Assembly (NCBI GenBank): GCA_956465555.1 | Contig: OY101119.1 | Span: forward strand, 1,598,129-1,650,628 | Direction of reading: 5' to 3' | Length of the DNA stretch: 52,500 nucleotides | From: Nitzschia sp. pyKryTriq1 | Taxonomy: Eukaryota > Bacillariophyta > Bacillariophyceae > Bacillariales > Bacillariaceae | In this document: piece by piece, positions 1 to 9,697 of the stretch | Position numbering within the stretch: the stretch's first letter is position 1 | How the letters are laid out: every line of letters begins with the position of its first letter | The notes under the pieces: model-generated | Told to the model about the DNA's origin: nothing | Database searches by the model: none | The model's input: only the letters and a program-made list of their open reading frames with translations | Position numbers and translations under genes: made by a program

Positions 1-2776
1 TCGACCTTTCAAAGCTTTCCAATGCACTGTCGGTTCCGCTTAAGGACTGCATGACATTGTGTTCTCCATGACACAAACAAAATGGCTGATGATACTGCCT
101 GCCCTGCATCGTTCTTTCACTTGCTACTTTCACCAAATTGATTCCGTCCAGATTTCTCTCATACTCTGGATGGTCGTCTCTTTCGTCGACTGGCTCATGA
201 TCGATTGTATTCAACTCAAAACTGCTTCTGAGCTTTTCGCATCTTCCTTCGTTGACAAGTTCGGTGAGATGCCTGTTGTGCAGTGGCTGCATGGCTTCAC
301 GATGCATTCCGTCATCGAGCCCATGAAACTCTGTTTTACAATTTTCAGTTTCCCCGACCAAACTACATCTATCCAAAACGATTGTTGTACGATCCGGAGG
401 CACATTTGATGTCCCTCCCCTCGTTGATGTTCGAGCTTGGGTACTTTCAACAAGAAGGCTTTTCCGCCGTAGATTTCGTTCACGAAATACATACTTATTC
501 TTCTCGTGTTCGGCTTTGAATCTGTCCATGAGGTCGAAAACTTCTTCAATGGCAAAATCTGGGACTGTCCCACTGTTGTCATCGTTCTCTTGGAAAATAT
601 TCTCTAAGTGCGAGCTTCTTTCGTCGAAGAACAACTTGTTGCTATGTCTCGGGGTATATATTGGTGGCCCTGTAAGCTTGGCTTCGCGATTTGACTCGTT
701 GTCAAACTGTTCAATATTTGGATCCATACCGCTGATCATACTGGTGTCTTGTGACACCGTGCTCTCGTCTGAAACAATATCGATTCCAAGTGCATCGCCG
801 ATACCTGCCGATTGGTCAAACGATCGATGGCAAGTTGAGCATAATCGTCCGTTTGGATTTTCTTGTTGCCCGTTGTTTGAGTGCATGATTTCTTCATCGA
901 GTCTTGTTTCCATACAATGTCGAACGGAGGCTTGTGAATGAGATTCCCGTAATTTGTTATTATTGATATTTTCCACTTCCCGGCTTTCATCGGATTCGAT
1001 TGTGGTTTGTCGTGAAAATGAATGCAAGGAGCAATCGTATTCTGATGAGGGCTCATTATCTCGACGTGACAGAGAGATACAGGTTTGACGACAATCCACA
1101 CCGTCATCTCTTAGCTCATCATCAAACGTCGAAGAAGCACCGGCTGGGTGAGAAGCAGCAGCAAGAGAGAGAGCCTGGACTTCAAGAGGGTCGTAGAAAC
1201 TCCAAACGCGTTGAGGCGTTGTACCGACCCTCATATTGGCAGGTACTGTACATTCATATTTGGCAAAGTCATCAGACTTTCTTTTAGAAGGAGAGTTTAC
1301 ATCACCACACGAGTATTGCCGGGACGTTTCGTTGGTCGATATCGAGTCGCCTCCCAGACTTGAGATTGACGACTCTCCGAGTGATGGTAGTCCGATGGTT
1401 TCTGGGGCCGGATGCGGCTGAGATCTGTACTGCTGTGGTATACTACTGCCAATCTCGTCTTCATCTTGGTCGCTTTCAATTATTCCCTGCTTTCCCCTGA
1501 TCTTGGAGAATTTTTCTGGAGTTGGCAGCGTGTTATCACTGTCATCTCTGTGATCGAATGCAGTATCTCTTGATGCTGACCAGACAACAATATTTTCGAT
1601 GGTTGATCTTGTCGATCCACTGTGTACCGATCTCATGATTCTTTCTGATGTTTTTATCCCAACAATGGATGCCCGAGTGAATTTTCTCAACGGCTTGGGC
1701 TCGTCGTTAATTTCTCTCTGGTTATTCTGAGACCTCGACGAGTAAACGGAAGCTGACGCTTCGCATTTTTTATTTGACAAACGAGCCCTCTCAACGATCG
1801 ACTTCAGGACCAAGAATTTTGAAACCTCAATGGCCAAGCTTGAACTGTGTTTTCTGTCACTTAAGATTGACGTTGGGGCAACAATTGTGTCGATCGCATC
1901 TGCAACTTTGAATGTTGATAACTTCCTTTCCAGGGTCATTTCTGCTCCCTTACGTTTCTGATCAGCCAGAAAATGGCTATCGTCAAGGCTGGGGCATGAT
2001 TGATCTCCATTCGACGGTTGGCTGGCCTCCTCGTCAGAAGGCAACTCTCGTTCGCGTTCCTCTTCCCGAAAAAAAAATAAAACCTTTTCCTGTTGAAGCA
2101 CATCCACATCATCATTTCGAATACGAGGAATGCCTCGTATCGGTACTTCACTCTTTCCAAAATTTCGATGCGATCGATCTATATCAAGTCTGCCATGGTC
2201 GTTGCCAGAATATTTGAAAGTCCTGTGACATGTTGTACCAACGAGAATATTCCTTCGTGAGACGGCGTTTGATTGGTTGATTTGATCTACAGCCTGTTCT
2301 CGGTGTTTTTCCTGCTCTGATCGAAATTGCACCAAGGAAGACATATTAACCGAATCAAATGAATCATCCCGCACTTGACTTTCGTCAAAAGGTACACGTA
2401 TTGTTTGATGCTTCAAAACATGTCTTGTAGCCTTTTGTTTTCCCAGTGACCGTTCCCTGTTGTCAACTGTAAACGATTTTGGAGGAACAGCTGATGGTGA
2501 TGATTCGCAGCCGGCATCAAAATTGTTAAGCCCTGGTTTTGCTTGGCGGTGCATACCGGTATCGTTTTTGGGTGGTCGAGGATTCTCATCGAACGGAGTT
2601 TCATCGAGCATTATAGACGCCTCAACGTTTCTGGGCTCCATAGGGGACAACCTACGTTTGCATTCGTCCAACAGTTGTTTTCGTCTTGCCTCGCGTTCCC
2701 TTACAATAGTGGCGATGGCGGTTCTTCTGCTGCTTCTCATCCCAACAAAATCACCAGCTGGATAATTTTCTACCAT
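1..2776 (-). CDS. Very large disordered protein of unknown function, 3' end outside the window
   Basis: Reading the minus strand from the ATG at 2776, I find no stop codon down to base 1: 925 complete codons, so the gene continues past the left edge. A run of nine T (about 2070-2078) stays in frame. The first residues are MVENYPAGDFVGMRSSRR. The product is rich in Ser, Asp, Glu, Arg and Asn, with no hydrophobic segment and no domain I recognise. Two stretches look more ordered: a mixed-charge helix-like part about residues 290-345, and acidic segments near residues 690-760. A further in-frame ATG lies at 2863, but a strong donor/acceptor pair (2865/2784) suggests the upstream part is a leader intron, so 2776 is preferred. 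Over 900 codons without a stop makes coding very likely. The function is unknown. Confidence 0.8.
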   Translation of the reverse strand, partial: MVENYPAGDFVGMRSSRRTAIATIVREREARRKQLLDECKRRLSPMEPRNVEASIMLDETPFDENPRPPKNDTGMHRQAKPGLNNFDAGCESSPSAVPPKSFTVDNRERSLGKQKATRHVLKHQTIRVPFDESQVRDDSFDSVNMSSLVQFRSEQEKHREQAVDQINQSNAVSRRNILVGTTCHRTFKYSGNDHGRLDIDRSHRNFGKSEVPIRGIPRIRNDDVDVLQQEKVLFFFREEERERELPSDEEASQPSNGDQSCPSLDDSHFLADQKRKGAEMTLERKLSTFKVADAIDTIVAPTSILSDRKHSSSLAIEVSKFLVLKSIVERARLSNKKCEASASVYSSRSQNNQREINDEPKPLRKFTRASIVGIKTSERIMRSVHSGSTRSTIENIVVWSASRDTAFDHRDDSDNTLPTPEKFSKIRGKQGIIESDQDEDEIGSSIPQQYRSQPHPAPETIGLPSLGESSISSLGGDSISTNETSRQYSCGDVNSPSKRKSDDFAKYECTVPANMRVGTTPQRVWSFYDPLEVQALSLAAASHPAGASSTFDDELRDDGVDCRQTCISLSRRDNEPSSEYDCSLHSFSRQTTIESDESREVENINNNKLRESHSQASVRHCMETRLDEEIMHSNNGQQENPNGRLCSTCHRSFDQSAGIGDALGIDIVSDESTVSQDTSMISGMDPNIEQFDNESNREAKLTGPPIYTPRHSNKLFFDERSSHLENIFQENDDNSGTVPDFAIEEVFDLMDRFKAEHEKNKYVFRERNLRRKSLLVESTQARTSTRGGTSNVPPDRTTIVLDRCSLVGETENCKTEFHGLDDGMHREAMQPLHNRHLTELVNEGRCEKLRSSFELNTIDHEPVDERDDHPEYERNLDGINLVKVASERTMQGRQYHQPFCLCHGEHNVMQSLSGTDSALESFERS

Positions 2777-2783
2777 AGCAATC

Positions 2784-2865
2784 CTAGACCGATAACAATC
2801 ATAGGTCGACAAATAAATATTAGGAATCAGAGATGCAACTGGGGGGTTCTTGTACCGGTACATAC
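2784..2865 (-). other. Candidate 82-nt intron in the 5' leader of the gene at 1-2776
   Basis: On the minus strand GGCAG/GTATGT at 2865 is a strong donor and GGTCTAG/GATTGC at 2784 a plausible acceptor, with CTAAT-like branch sequences between. The length fits the other introns here. Neither frame upstream of the donor gives a start in phase with the large frame, so the intron would lie in the untranslated leader and leave a short upstream ORF starting at 2903. Confidence 0.4.
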
Positions 2866-3189
2866 CTGCCGCCTCCTGCCTCTCAGTTGATTTTTCATCG
2901 ATCGAAGGAAGACGAGAGGACCGATAGAATGAAAGCACCTCTCATTTCTTCTGTCACACTAAACGCAGTACCGGTGTGGATACATGCTCGTACTGTACGA
3001 GTACCTGGTAGGCTTGCACGCCGACAGAAGAATTATTATTATCATCATCAGCGATGGGAGAGCTCGCCGATGCCATAACAAATACTGATATATATATGCC
3101 TCGATGACAAGTGTGAGACTCACTCCTCACAGAGTGTTGTTCGACAGTTAGTGCAAGACTGAATTGCCCAACAACGGACAGACGACCAC

Positions 3190-3197
3190 TGACGTCA
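3190..3197. promoter_or_regulatory. TGACGTCA palindrome (CRE-like)
   Basis: A perfect TGACGTCA octamer, about 410 bp upstream of the start at 2776. In Phaeodactylum such CRE-like elements upstream of carbonic anhydrase genes act in CO2/cAMP response through bZIP factors. Whether this copy works is unknown. Confidence 0.35.
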
Positions 3198-3227
3198 CGG
3201 CCAGATCCCAAATCCAACTGACACGCA

Positions 3228-3295
3228 TATTGATGGGCACCTTGTCGATGATAAAGGTGAGCTACGTAAATTATGGGGATGTCGCTATGGTTCCA
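3228..3295. repeat. 68-bp direct repeat, copy 1
   Basis: This is identical to 3472-3539 except for one base (G at the ninth position here, T in the other copy). The repeat starts TATTGATG and ends ATGGTTCCA. Neither copy belongs to a gene I can support. Confidence 0.9.
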
Positions 3296-3471
3296 CCGAG
3301 TGGACAATGGACTGAGCGCAAGTTGGCATACACTTCACGACGAAGGAGTGTAAAGGTGGCCGTGTTGGGTTTCTCGGTGATGGGTGTGAGAGTACTAGGG
3401 TGTGGGAAGGGAAACGTGGTCGTCATGGTGGTGAAGTTCGGCGGGGTACGCGGAACGGTTTTACGTAGCTC

Positions 3472-3539
3472 TATTGATGTGCACCTTGTCGATGATAAAG
3501 GTGAGCTACGTAAATTATGGGGATGTCGCTATGGTTCCA
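3472..3539. repeat. 68-bp direct repeat, copy 2
   Basis: Same orientation as copy 1, offset by 244 bp, 67 of 68 bases identical. The intervening 176 bp are not repeated in the window. Confidence 0.9.
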
Positions 3540-3640
3540 TGATTTGTGTGAGAGCCTTGGATATCGGCACGTGTAATGGCTGAATGCTCTGATTGGCGGA
3601 AATAGGATGGCTGGCGTGAGGGAGCAACGGTGCTGGGGTG

Positions 3641-3648
3641 TGACGTCA
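3641..3648. promoter_or_regulatory. TGACGTCA palindrome (CRE-like)
   Basis: Second perfect TGACGTCA in the same spacer, in the context GTGTGACGTCACGG. Together with the copy at 3190 it brackets the 68-bp duplication. Confidence 0.35.
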
Positions 3649-4716
3649 CGGTGGGGATCAACAACGCACGCAGGATACAAGTAGCTCCGAGCCAGCGGTC
3701 CTCATCCCCGCCCAAGCCAGGCGGCAGTGGCAATCTGACAGAGATCATTTTTCGGTCAACATCGAAGCCGAATCACTGTTTCCCGCACGTAGAGCTTGTG
3801 CCTCACTGTCTTTCTTTCTTTCTTTCTTTCTTTCTTTCCTGGGCTTTTCTGTCAACCATTGTCTCTCAACATGCTGCATCCCCTGGAGAATCCCCTGGAG
3901 AACAGATCCGCCATCCTGGAGATTCTGCGCCTCAGATGCACGAGACGAACGAAGAACTGAGCTATGAGAAGAACTTTTGCTTCTGTGCTATGCTTTCCAC
4001 AGAGATCAAGCTGGTTCCTCTGAGTATAGTAGATTATCAAACTCACTGTAAGTGTAGTACTGTAAGTTCTTATTGTTGTTAGAGGTTACTCCATAAAGTG
4101 AGCTTGCCATCCCTTGTTTCTTTCCCAGCCGCTCTAGCTGTTGGGATGACGGATCTTTGATTGATTAAAATGATTAAAAATTTCCCGTCGTCTCATACCG
4201 GTACCACTGGGGTACAAGGTACTGTACCAGGCGTACTGCTTCTGTACAGACAGGCCTTGCTACTGGTATCTACTTGTACCGTCACCTGTCACCTTACGTA
4301 GCGGTACAATGATGATGATTCTTCATGCGGTATTACCAAGGTACGAGTATTACAAGCGCATAGCGCATCACCGGGCCAGGGATCAATAAACACCGGACCC
4401 GGTGCCATCCATGATTGACCGAGAGATCCGTGATACTTGTCATTCTTTCAATCGTTTTATTCTTCATTCGCTCGGGCGTCCCTCTCTCGACTTCGGCGGA
4501 CGACCGCTCCTCCTCAATTGCTATTCGTCTACCTGTACGCTTCGTATATGTTCAAGTATCTCAGTGCAGTAATTATCTTCGTCTTCTCTTTCTGCAATCT
4601 CAACCACTCGAGCTTAAAATTTTGTCGTTGAACGACTGATAAAATCCGCCATTGCTGGTATCTGGTATCGCAGCATATTACAATCACAGCCCTAGGGAAG
4701 AATCTGACTTTCGACC

Positions 4717-5661
4717 ATGAGAACCAATAGTTCCTTATATTCCATAGCGACGTTGCTTCTGTTGCTATGGTCAAGTTCTGATGCATTCTCGATGAAGAAT
4801 CATCTTTCTTCAGTATTCTCGAGACGAAACTGTCCAGACATGCACGCTGTGACTTGGCTGGGTATGTTTTTCGCTGAAGAGACTCCGAAAGAGGATCCTT
4901 CAGTAGTCAAGGGAGAATCCTCGACGCCCCCTCCGCCTATCGAGCTTGTTGCATCTGAAAATGAAAACTTTCTGAACGTGGTCGGAGCCTTTCTTGTTGA
5001 CGCTTTCTGGTTGAATTCTGAACACCACAAGCTTGGCAACCCCTCAACGGTGTCAGCCGAAGCACGCATGAATTTGATTGTAGAGCAGTGTGCAGACTTG
5101 CAAGAGAAGTTTGGGGAAACGATGGGGAAAAGACTCTTCGATTCGTGCGTTTTTGGAGCTTTTGATCCGGAATCTAAAAATCTTCTGGGTGTTGCGACTG
5201 TTAAAGCTAGCTTAATGATGGGAAGGGAAATCATCGAACCTGAGAAGGCCGAAGCCATCGCGAAAAATGCAGTCGCTTCCCTCAGTCCAAAACAACGCAA
5301 ACTGTTCAAAGCGGCTTCTTTGAACACGATTGCGACTGAATTGCTTTCACCTGACACGAAGGCGGTTTGTGTTCTCTCGAACCTCGCAGTTTCGACCGAG
5401 GTGAGGAGACGTGGAGTCGCTAGAATTTTGTGCAAAGAAGCAGAAGCCTTGGCACGAGATTGGGGATACGCGGAAATTCACTTGCTCGTTGAAAAGGAAA
5501 ACACGGCTGCGCGCGGGTTGTACGAGGGCCGTTTGGGATACAACATCGCAGCTGAAGAGGAAGGTACTCCGGCCCTTCGAGCAGACCTTGAATCCGGAAC
5601 CTTTCAGGAGGTTCAAGTTGATACGCTCATACTTGTAAAGCCCGTCTCGAACACCAACTAA
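4717..5661 (+). CDS. GNAT-family N-acetyltransferase, probably plastid-targeted
   Basis: A single-exon gene of 314 residues. The C-terminal half has the GNAT fold: strand VLSNLAV (219-225), the acetyl-CoA pyrophosphate loop VRRRGVA (229-235), a helix, then IHLLVEKENTAARGLYE, which ends in the usual N-x-x-A-x-x-LYE motif. It should transfer an acetyl group from acetyl-CoA to an amine; the substrate cannot be told. The N terminus is a signal peptide (hydrophobic residues 8-20) ending in SSDAF, with Phe24 after the likely cleavage site, as in diatom plastid presequences. Residues 55-75 are a Pro/Glu-rich linker. The ATG at 4717 is the first in frame and gives the complete presequence. It is convergent with the NDPK-like gene 695 bp downstream. 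Confidence 0.85.
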   Translation: MRTNSSLYSIATLLLLLWSSSDAFSMKNHLSSVFSRRNCPDMHAVTWLGMFFAEETPKEDPSVVKGESSTPPPPIELVASENENFLNVVGAFLVDAFWLNSEHHKLGNPSTVSAEARMNLIVEQCADLQEKFGETMGKRLFDSCVFGAFDPESKNLLGVATVKASLMMGREIIEPEKAEAIAKNAVASLSPKQRKLFKAASLNTIATELLSPDTKAVCVLSNLAVSTEVRRRGVARILCKEAEALARDWGYAEIHLLVEKENTAARGLYEGRLGYNIAAEEEGTPALRADLESGTFQEVQVDTLILVKPVSNTN

Positions 5662-6355
5662 GCCACTGTTATGACAAGAGGAGCAAGCGGTTCTTTTGTA
5701 CTCGCAAGATCTCTCAAAAGTCTACTCTAGTCATATACTCATAAAATTGTCTGAAGATGAGCAATCCCAATGGCACTCTAGTACTTTACTCTTTATAGTA
5801 GGAGTAATTATACCGGTACATACGAATACAGCACGAGTTATGACGTTACTTTTACTATTTACTGCAAGAGTGGCGGCACCACCCCGAATGAAGCTGCAGA
5901 AATTAAAACAGACAAGATGTACGTACGAAGTAAGGTAACTGTACACGTGGAACTGATGACTTCCATGTACTCGTGCGATTTCACTGATTCCCAATCAATC
6001 AGCAACGCGGCTGATGCCACCTTCCAAAGCGGTAGACAAAGAGCGAGCGTTCATCGTTCTCAATCTTTTGAAATCCTGGCTTGATTCACCGCTCTCGATA
6101 TTGCCGTATTTGACCACCATAGCTGCTCAGACGTAGTGTTTTGGTGCTTAGTAGTTTTGTGGGAGTGATCATGCGGCAACCCTAATCCTGTACTAACTTC
6201 ACCTCTTTCGATTGGATTAAAATACTACTCTGAATCTGCTTTGGTCTACGACGATCATTTTTGGAGGCGCAATACGAATGAGTAGATCGGATTTTACTAA
6301 TTCGTATGGAAGGTGCCTAAGGCACGGTTCGTGATCTCTACTGCGTAAGGTATTC
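5662..6355. other. Spacer between convergent genes
   Basis: It holds the 3' ends of the GNAT and NDPK-like genes. I see no plausible gene. One TACCGGTACA motif lies at 5810-5820; otherwise the sequence is unremarkable. Confidence 0.5.
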
Positions 6356-7728
6356 TTACTTCGAAATCTTACCAATTTTACCCCTGAAGAAGAGGAAAGC
6401 GAGACGGTGAGAATTTGCTTCCGTACCAAACAAGTATAACTGCTACTCCTATATGAAACGTACAACACGGCATCGGCATCCAGATCTTCCAAGGTGTCGA
6501 ATACACTCATTGTCTTTCCCTGAGCCGTTTCTCCTTCAACCGAAACTTGAGAGTCTCCCGACCACTTTTCAATAGTTTCCCTGGACACTCCAGCTGCCAA
6601 TACCCCCTTTCCAAAAGGATCAGACACGACATCGGCTCCCAGCCAATTAGCTCGCTCAGCCAAAGCCTCAAAAGGACTGGCAGACGCATGGACTCCGTTG
6701 TCTCCGGTGTTGGGCTTACTCTTCAGACCTAGAGCTTTATACTTTTCGAGGATTTCCCTACGGATAGAACCCTTGGGAGCCGCATTGGGGTTGGTGGCTC
6801 CTTTGTTGCCAAAAAGTGATGAATTAGAAACAAGACCAATTGAAGCTTTTTAATTGGTCAGAGGACGTACCCAAAACTGAACCACGGAAATCTCCCCAGG
6901 ACAACGTGTCGGTCGGCCATTGTACCGTGTAGTACTTGATCTTTTCACCAGGGTTACAGTAGGCAGCTCTCATGCTGAAAAAGCGTCAGTACCAACACTT
7001 GAAAAAAGCTGCATTGTTGCGCAACAGTATCGTTCCATATTCAATATTTCAAGAGCGTACCTCATGTAGAATCCATTGATGACATATATATCCCCGATTT
7101 TTCCACAATAAAAGCCACCGCCATACTTGATCAGGTCTTTGCCACTGGACAACTTGGACCATTCTTTGTTCAGGCCTTCGGAATCTAAGCCCAAGTGGGC
7201 AGCTGCATCCTTGGCGTTGTACACTTTTCCCGCTGCAAGAGCAGAGTCCCAAGACTCACCGAACATTTTCTCGAAACCAGCTTTTCCTTTTTCAGGAACG
7301 TTGAGCTCAGAGGGCTTCATCTTGACAGCCTTGCTCGCAATAGCACCGTAGTGGGTATCGATGTACATCTTCTTGTCAATTTCCTCAGCATTGATGGTGC
7401 CAGAGCCAGTGATGCGAATTCCGGAAGCTTTGAACTTTTCTTCGACAAGCGACTCAACTGCAGCCTCCTTTCCCTTGCAAGCATGCGGCTTGATAAAAAC
7501 AAAAGCAGCGTTGGTTTTCCCAGAAAGCTGCACTTGCAGGTCGTTCGCTTGAGTCTCCAGAGCCTCTTTCGCCTGTGAGGCGTCATAGTAGACAAAACCG
7601 GCACCAGCCACTGCGACGGCAGACAACAGTACTCCTGCATTGGAGCCACCGCCACTACCACCACCAGAGAAAGACCGGGCACCGCGGAGCAGGCGCGGAG
7701 CAGAGTAACGAAGAGTGCGCGACAACAT
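6356..7728 (-). CDS. Membrane-anchored nucleoside diphosphate kinase-like protein, mitochondrial type
   Basis: Four exons: 7728-7061, 6974-6871, 6800-6464, 6383-6356 (introns 86, 70 and 80 nt, all GT-AG), giving 378 residues in a consistent frame. Residues 1-22 (MLSRTLRYSAPRLLRGARSF) resemble a mitochondrial presequence, followed by a Gly/Ser linker and one membrane helix at about 31-48. From residue 72 the NDPK family pattern appears: AFVFIKPHA, then VINGFYM-type strands, FRGSVLGATNP (252-262) and NGVHASASPFEAL, where His295 matches the phosphorylated His of N-x-x-H-x-S-x-S. The domain is about 280 residues, nearly twice the usual 150, because of an insertion of roughly 80 residues before the ATNP segment. 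It probably moves gamma-phosphate between nucleotides at a mitochondrial membrane. An ATG at 7749 would add seven residues. Confidence 0.8.
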
Positions 7729-8260
7729 GGTTTTGACACAAAGGTGCAAAGGTGAAAACTGAAAGCATCTGGCTGCATTGCCATGGGCTGGTGGCTGGCT
7801 ATTGCTTGTCTGGGTGCCGATAGCCTGCGCCGCGAAATCGAAGACGACGACGACGACGACGACTACCGGTACTCCTCATCATCATCTACTGTGGTACCGG
7901 TACCGTACGAGTAGTACACGTATGGAGTACTTGTACTGCTCTGACTGTAGTAGACTGACTAACTACTGACTACTGACTCCCGCGGCACTGACGTCATCGG
8001 GCGCGCAAAAAAAATTTGAAGGTGCTGGACCAGCCAGCTAGCACCGGGTGATAGATTACTGTATACCACCATACCGTTTCTTCTTGTAGAGAGGTCTACT
8101 ATACTAATGGTTATAACCATACAGTACTACCCCAATGGTTTGAGGGACACTGACATGTCCATATCGGGTGGAGAATTCGTACGGGTGTTACGACCGAGCT
8201 GGTTTGGTTTCTTTGCTTCGACCCCAACTATGCGTCGCTACTGTACAGGGCAGCAAATCG
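7729..8260. other. Promoter region of the NDPK-like gene
   Basis: It contains a GAC repeat (about 7841-7863), a GTACCGGTAC cluster (7893-7905), a TGACGTCA octamer and a 14-bp perfect palindrome ATGGTTATAACCAT (8107-8120). No gene is seen. Confidence 0.5.
7989..7996. promoter_or_regulatory. TGACGTCA palindrome (CRE-like)
   Basis: A perfect octamer 261 bp upstream of the NDPK-like start codon, in CACTGACGTCATCG. Confidence 0.4.
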
Positions 8261-9697
8261 TCATATTTCGAACAGCCGTGTCAGGAAAAACTGCCTCATA
8301 CTTTCATAACATGTCATCGTCACCGCTGGGGCCACCGAAATTGCCACAGAAACCCACGAGTGAGACATGCGGATTCGAACAAGAGCACCAATGAGTTCCC
8401 CATGGTCACACACCAACCACTTACTTGTTGCAGGGACAAAATGTAATACGCGGGCACCGGCGCCTCTAAATAGACCATTTCGGATTCCTCCGTAAGCATA
8501 GGCTTGCTGCAGACAATCTATGATTCCTCGGTACCGGGTCACAGTGGATACAGTGGATGCTTGGTTTCGACCACGGTCAACCTGTAAGCGGAGCTTTGCC
8601 ATATCTAGGGGAGACGTCAGGAAGGATGCAAGGCCTCCAGCTGAGGCACTGGACAATACGAGCCAGGGAAGTGCGAGTGTCGCTGATCCTGTAAGCTCTT
8701 TCGACCAGGATTTGAATCGCTCGTAGAAGACAAAATATAACGCCGAAAAGGGCCCAAAACTCATCAATGTTGCTCCATAGCCTCGATACATGCCATGTAG
8801 CCCTTCTGAGTACCAAATCTTGACGAGTGCATCTGCTCCACCAGTATACCGAATCTCGTTTGCGTGCCTCCCCTGAACTTGTAGTCGTTCCTTTATGACG
8901 TCCACCGGGACGTAGACAGTACAAGCAACCGCTTCAAGGGATACGAGAAGCATCTATGATGAGATCACGTCCAGATGCCCCCTGGAAGTTAGTATCAGAG
9001 GCACCCCTTACCTTCCGCAAGTAAACCACTGGCAAAATGAACGCCAAAACTATCTTCGCTTCTAGCAGTTCCGTCGTGACTCCCGTACCCTTGAAATGAA
9101 AAAATCCGTTCTTTGAAAATATCGTAGCTTTAAAATGGATAGTCATCTTAAATTGAGCTGTGACTCCCCTGAAAGCAAACAATGAAATGGGATATGGTGG
9201 ATCAGCGAGACGTACCTACAGAGGTAAAGAATTGTTCCAGGTGTTCCTCCCACAATTACAGTACTGTCAACGTTTGAGCCTTCTGAAGTGAGTAATGTGG
9301 TTTTATTCTTTGCTGCCTGATGTGCTGTGCTATAACCTCACCTAAAACCACGGTATAGACCTTTGACACCTTCACTCGTGTACGTTCTCTTCAAACCATC
9401 AAATGGCCCTTTGTACCGCTGTTTTTGGTGGTCAGCCTGAAGCCTCGCCTTGACTGCCGTTGCACAAAGAGCGTTGAGATCCGATTTGAAATGCCACAGT
9501 TCCTTGAAGCAGCGCGGAGTAAATTACCTGCGATGAAAAATAGCGACATTTGGTTGGCTTTTATGGACGGGTACTCGTACTCAATATTGACTATTATTTG
9601 TCTCACCTGTATCCAATGGGTGCGTAGAGATTCGACTCAGAATTCCAGCAGCTGCTGATCCCAGCGCATTGGACACCATATTTTCCCATGTCGTCAT
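8261..9697 (-). CDS. Mitochondrial carrier family (SLC25) transporter
   Basis: Six exons: 9697-9607, 9453-9342, 9263-9216, 9127-9012, 8931-8425 and 8325-8261. Joined, they give 312 residues with every boundary in phase. Three carrier repeats are visible: HPLDTVKARLQ, VPVDVIKERLQ and SPLDMAKLRLQ, each P-x-D-x-x-K/R-x-K/R. Between them are GLYRGF, GMYRGY and GLFRGAG half-repeat ends, plus GGTPGTILYLCSYDIFKER and FGPFSALYFVFYERFK for the even helices. The length is normal for the family and six membrane helices are expected, in the inner mitochondrial membrane. The substrate is not clear from sequence. Three of the introns (81, 80 and 99 nt) contain frames that stay open, so naive ORF calling splits this gene. 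Confidence 0.88.

Larger units (their letters stand above)
2904..4716. other. Noncoding spacer between divergent genes
   Basis: No open frame here looks protein-like. The stretch holds two copies of a 68-bp sequence, two TGACGTCA octamers, a TTTC microsatellite (about 3810-3838), a short tandem CCCCTGGAGAA (3881-3901) and a cluster of GTAC palindromes at 4197-4310. It should contain the promoters of the gene at 1-2776 (leftward) and the GNAT gene at 4717 (rightward). Confidence 0.6.

Noticed and set aside
3164-3583. 139-codon plus-strand frame over the 68-bp repeats
   Set aside because: Val/Gly/Arg-rich with no domain, and the duplicated DNA is read in the same frame only by chance of spacing; no start context or splice pattern supports it.
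8340-8425. tRNA-like T-loop GTTCGAATCC on the minus strand
   Set aside because: The flanking bases cannot form a T stem or acceptor stem, and the sequence lies in the last intron of the carrier gene.
8934-9182. 82-residue minus-strand frame
   Set aside because: It runs across an exon and two introns of the carrier in the wrong frame; the carrier reading restores the family sequence.
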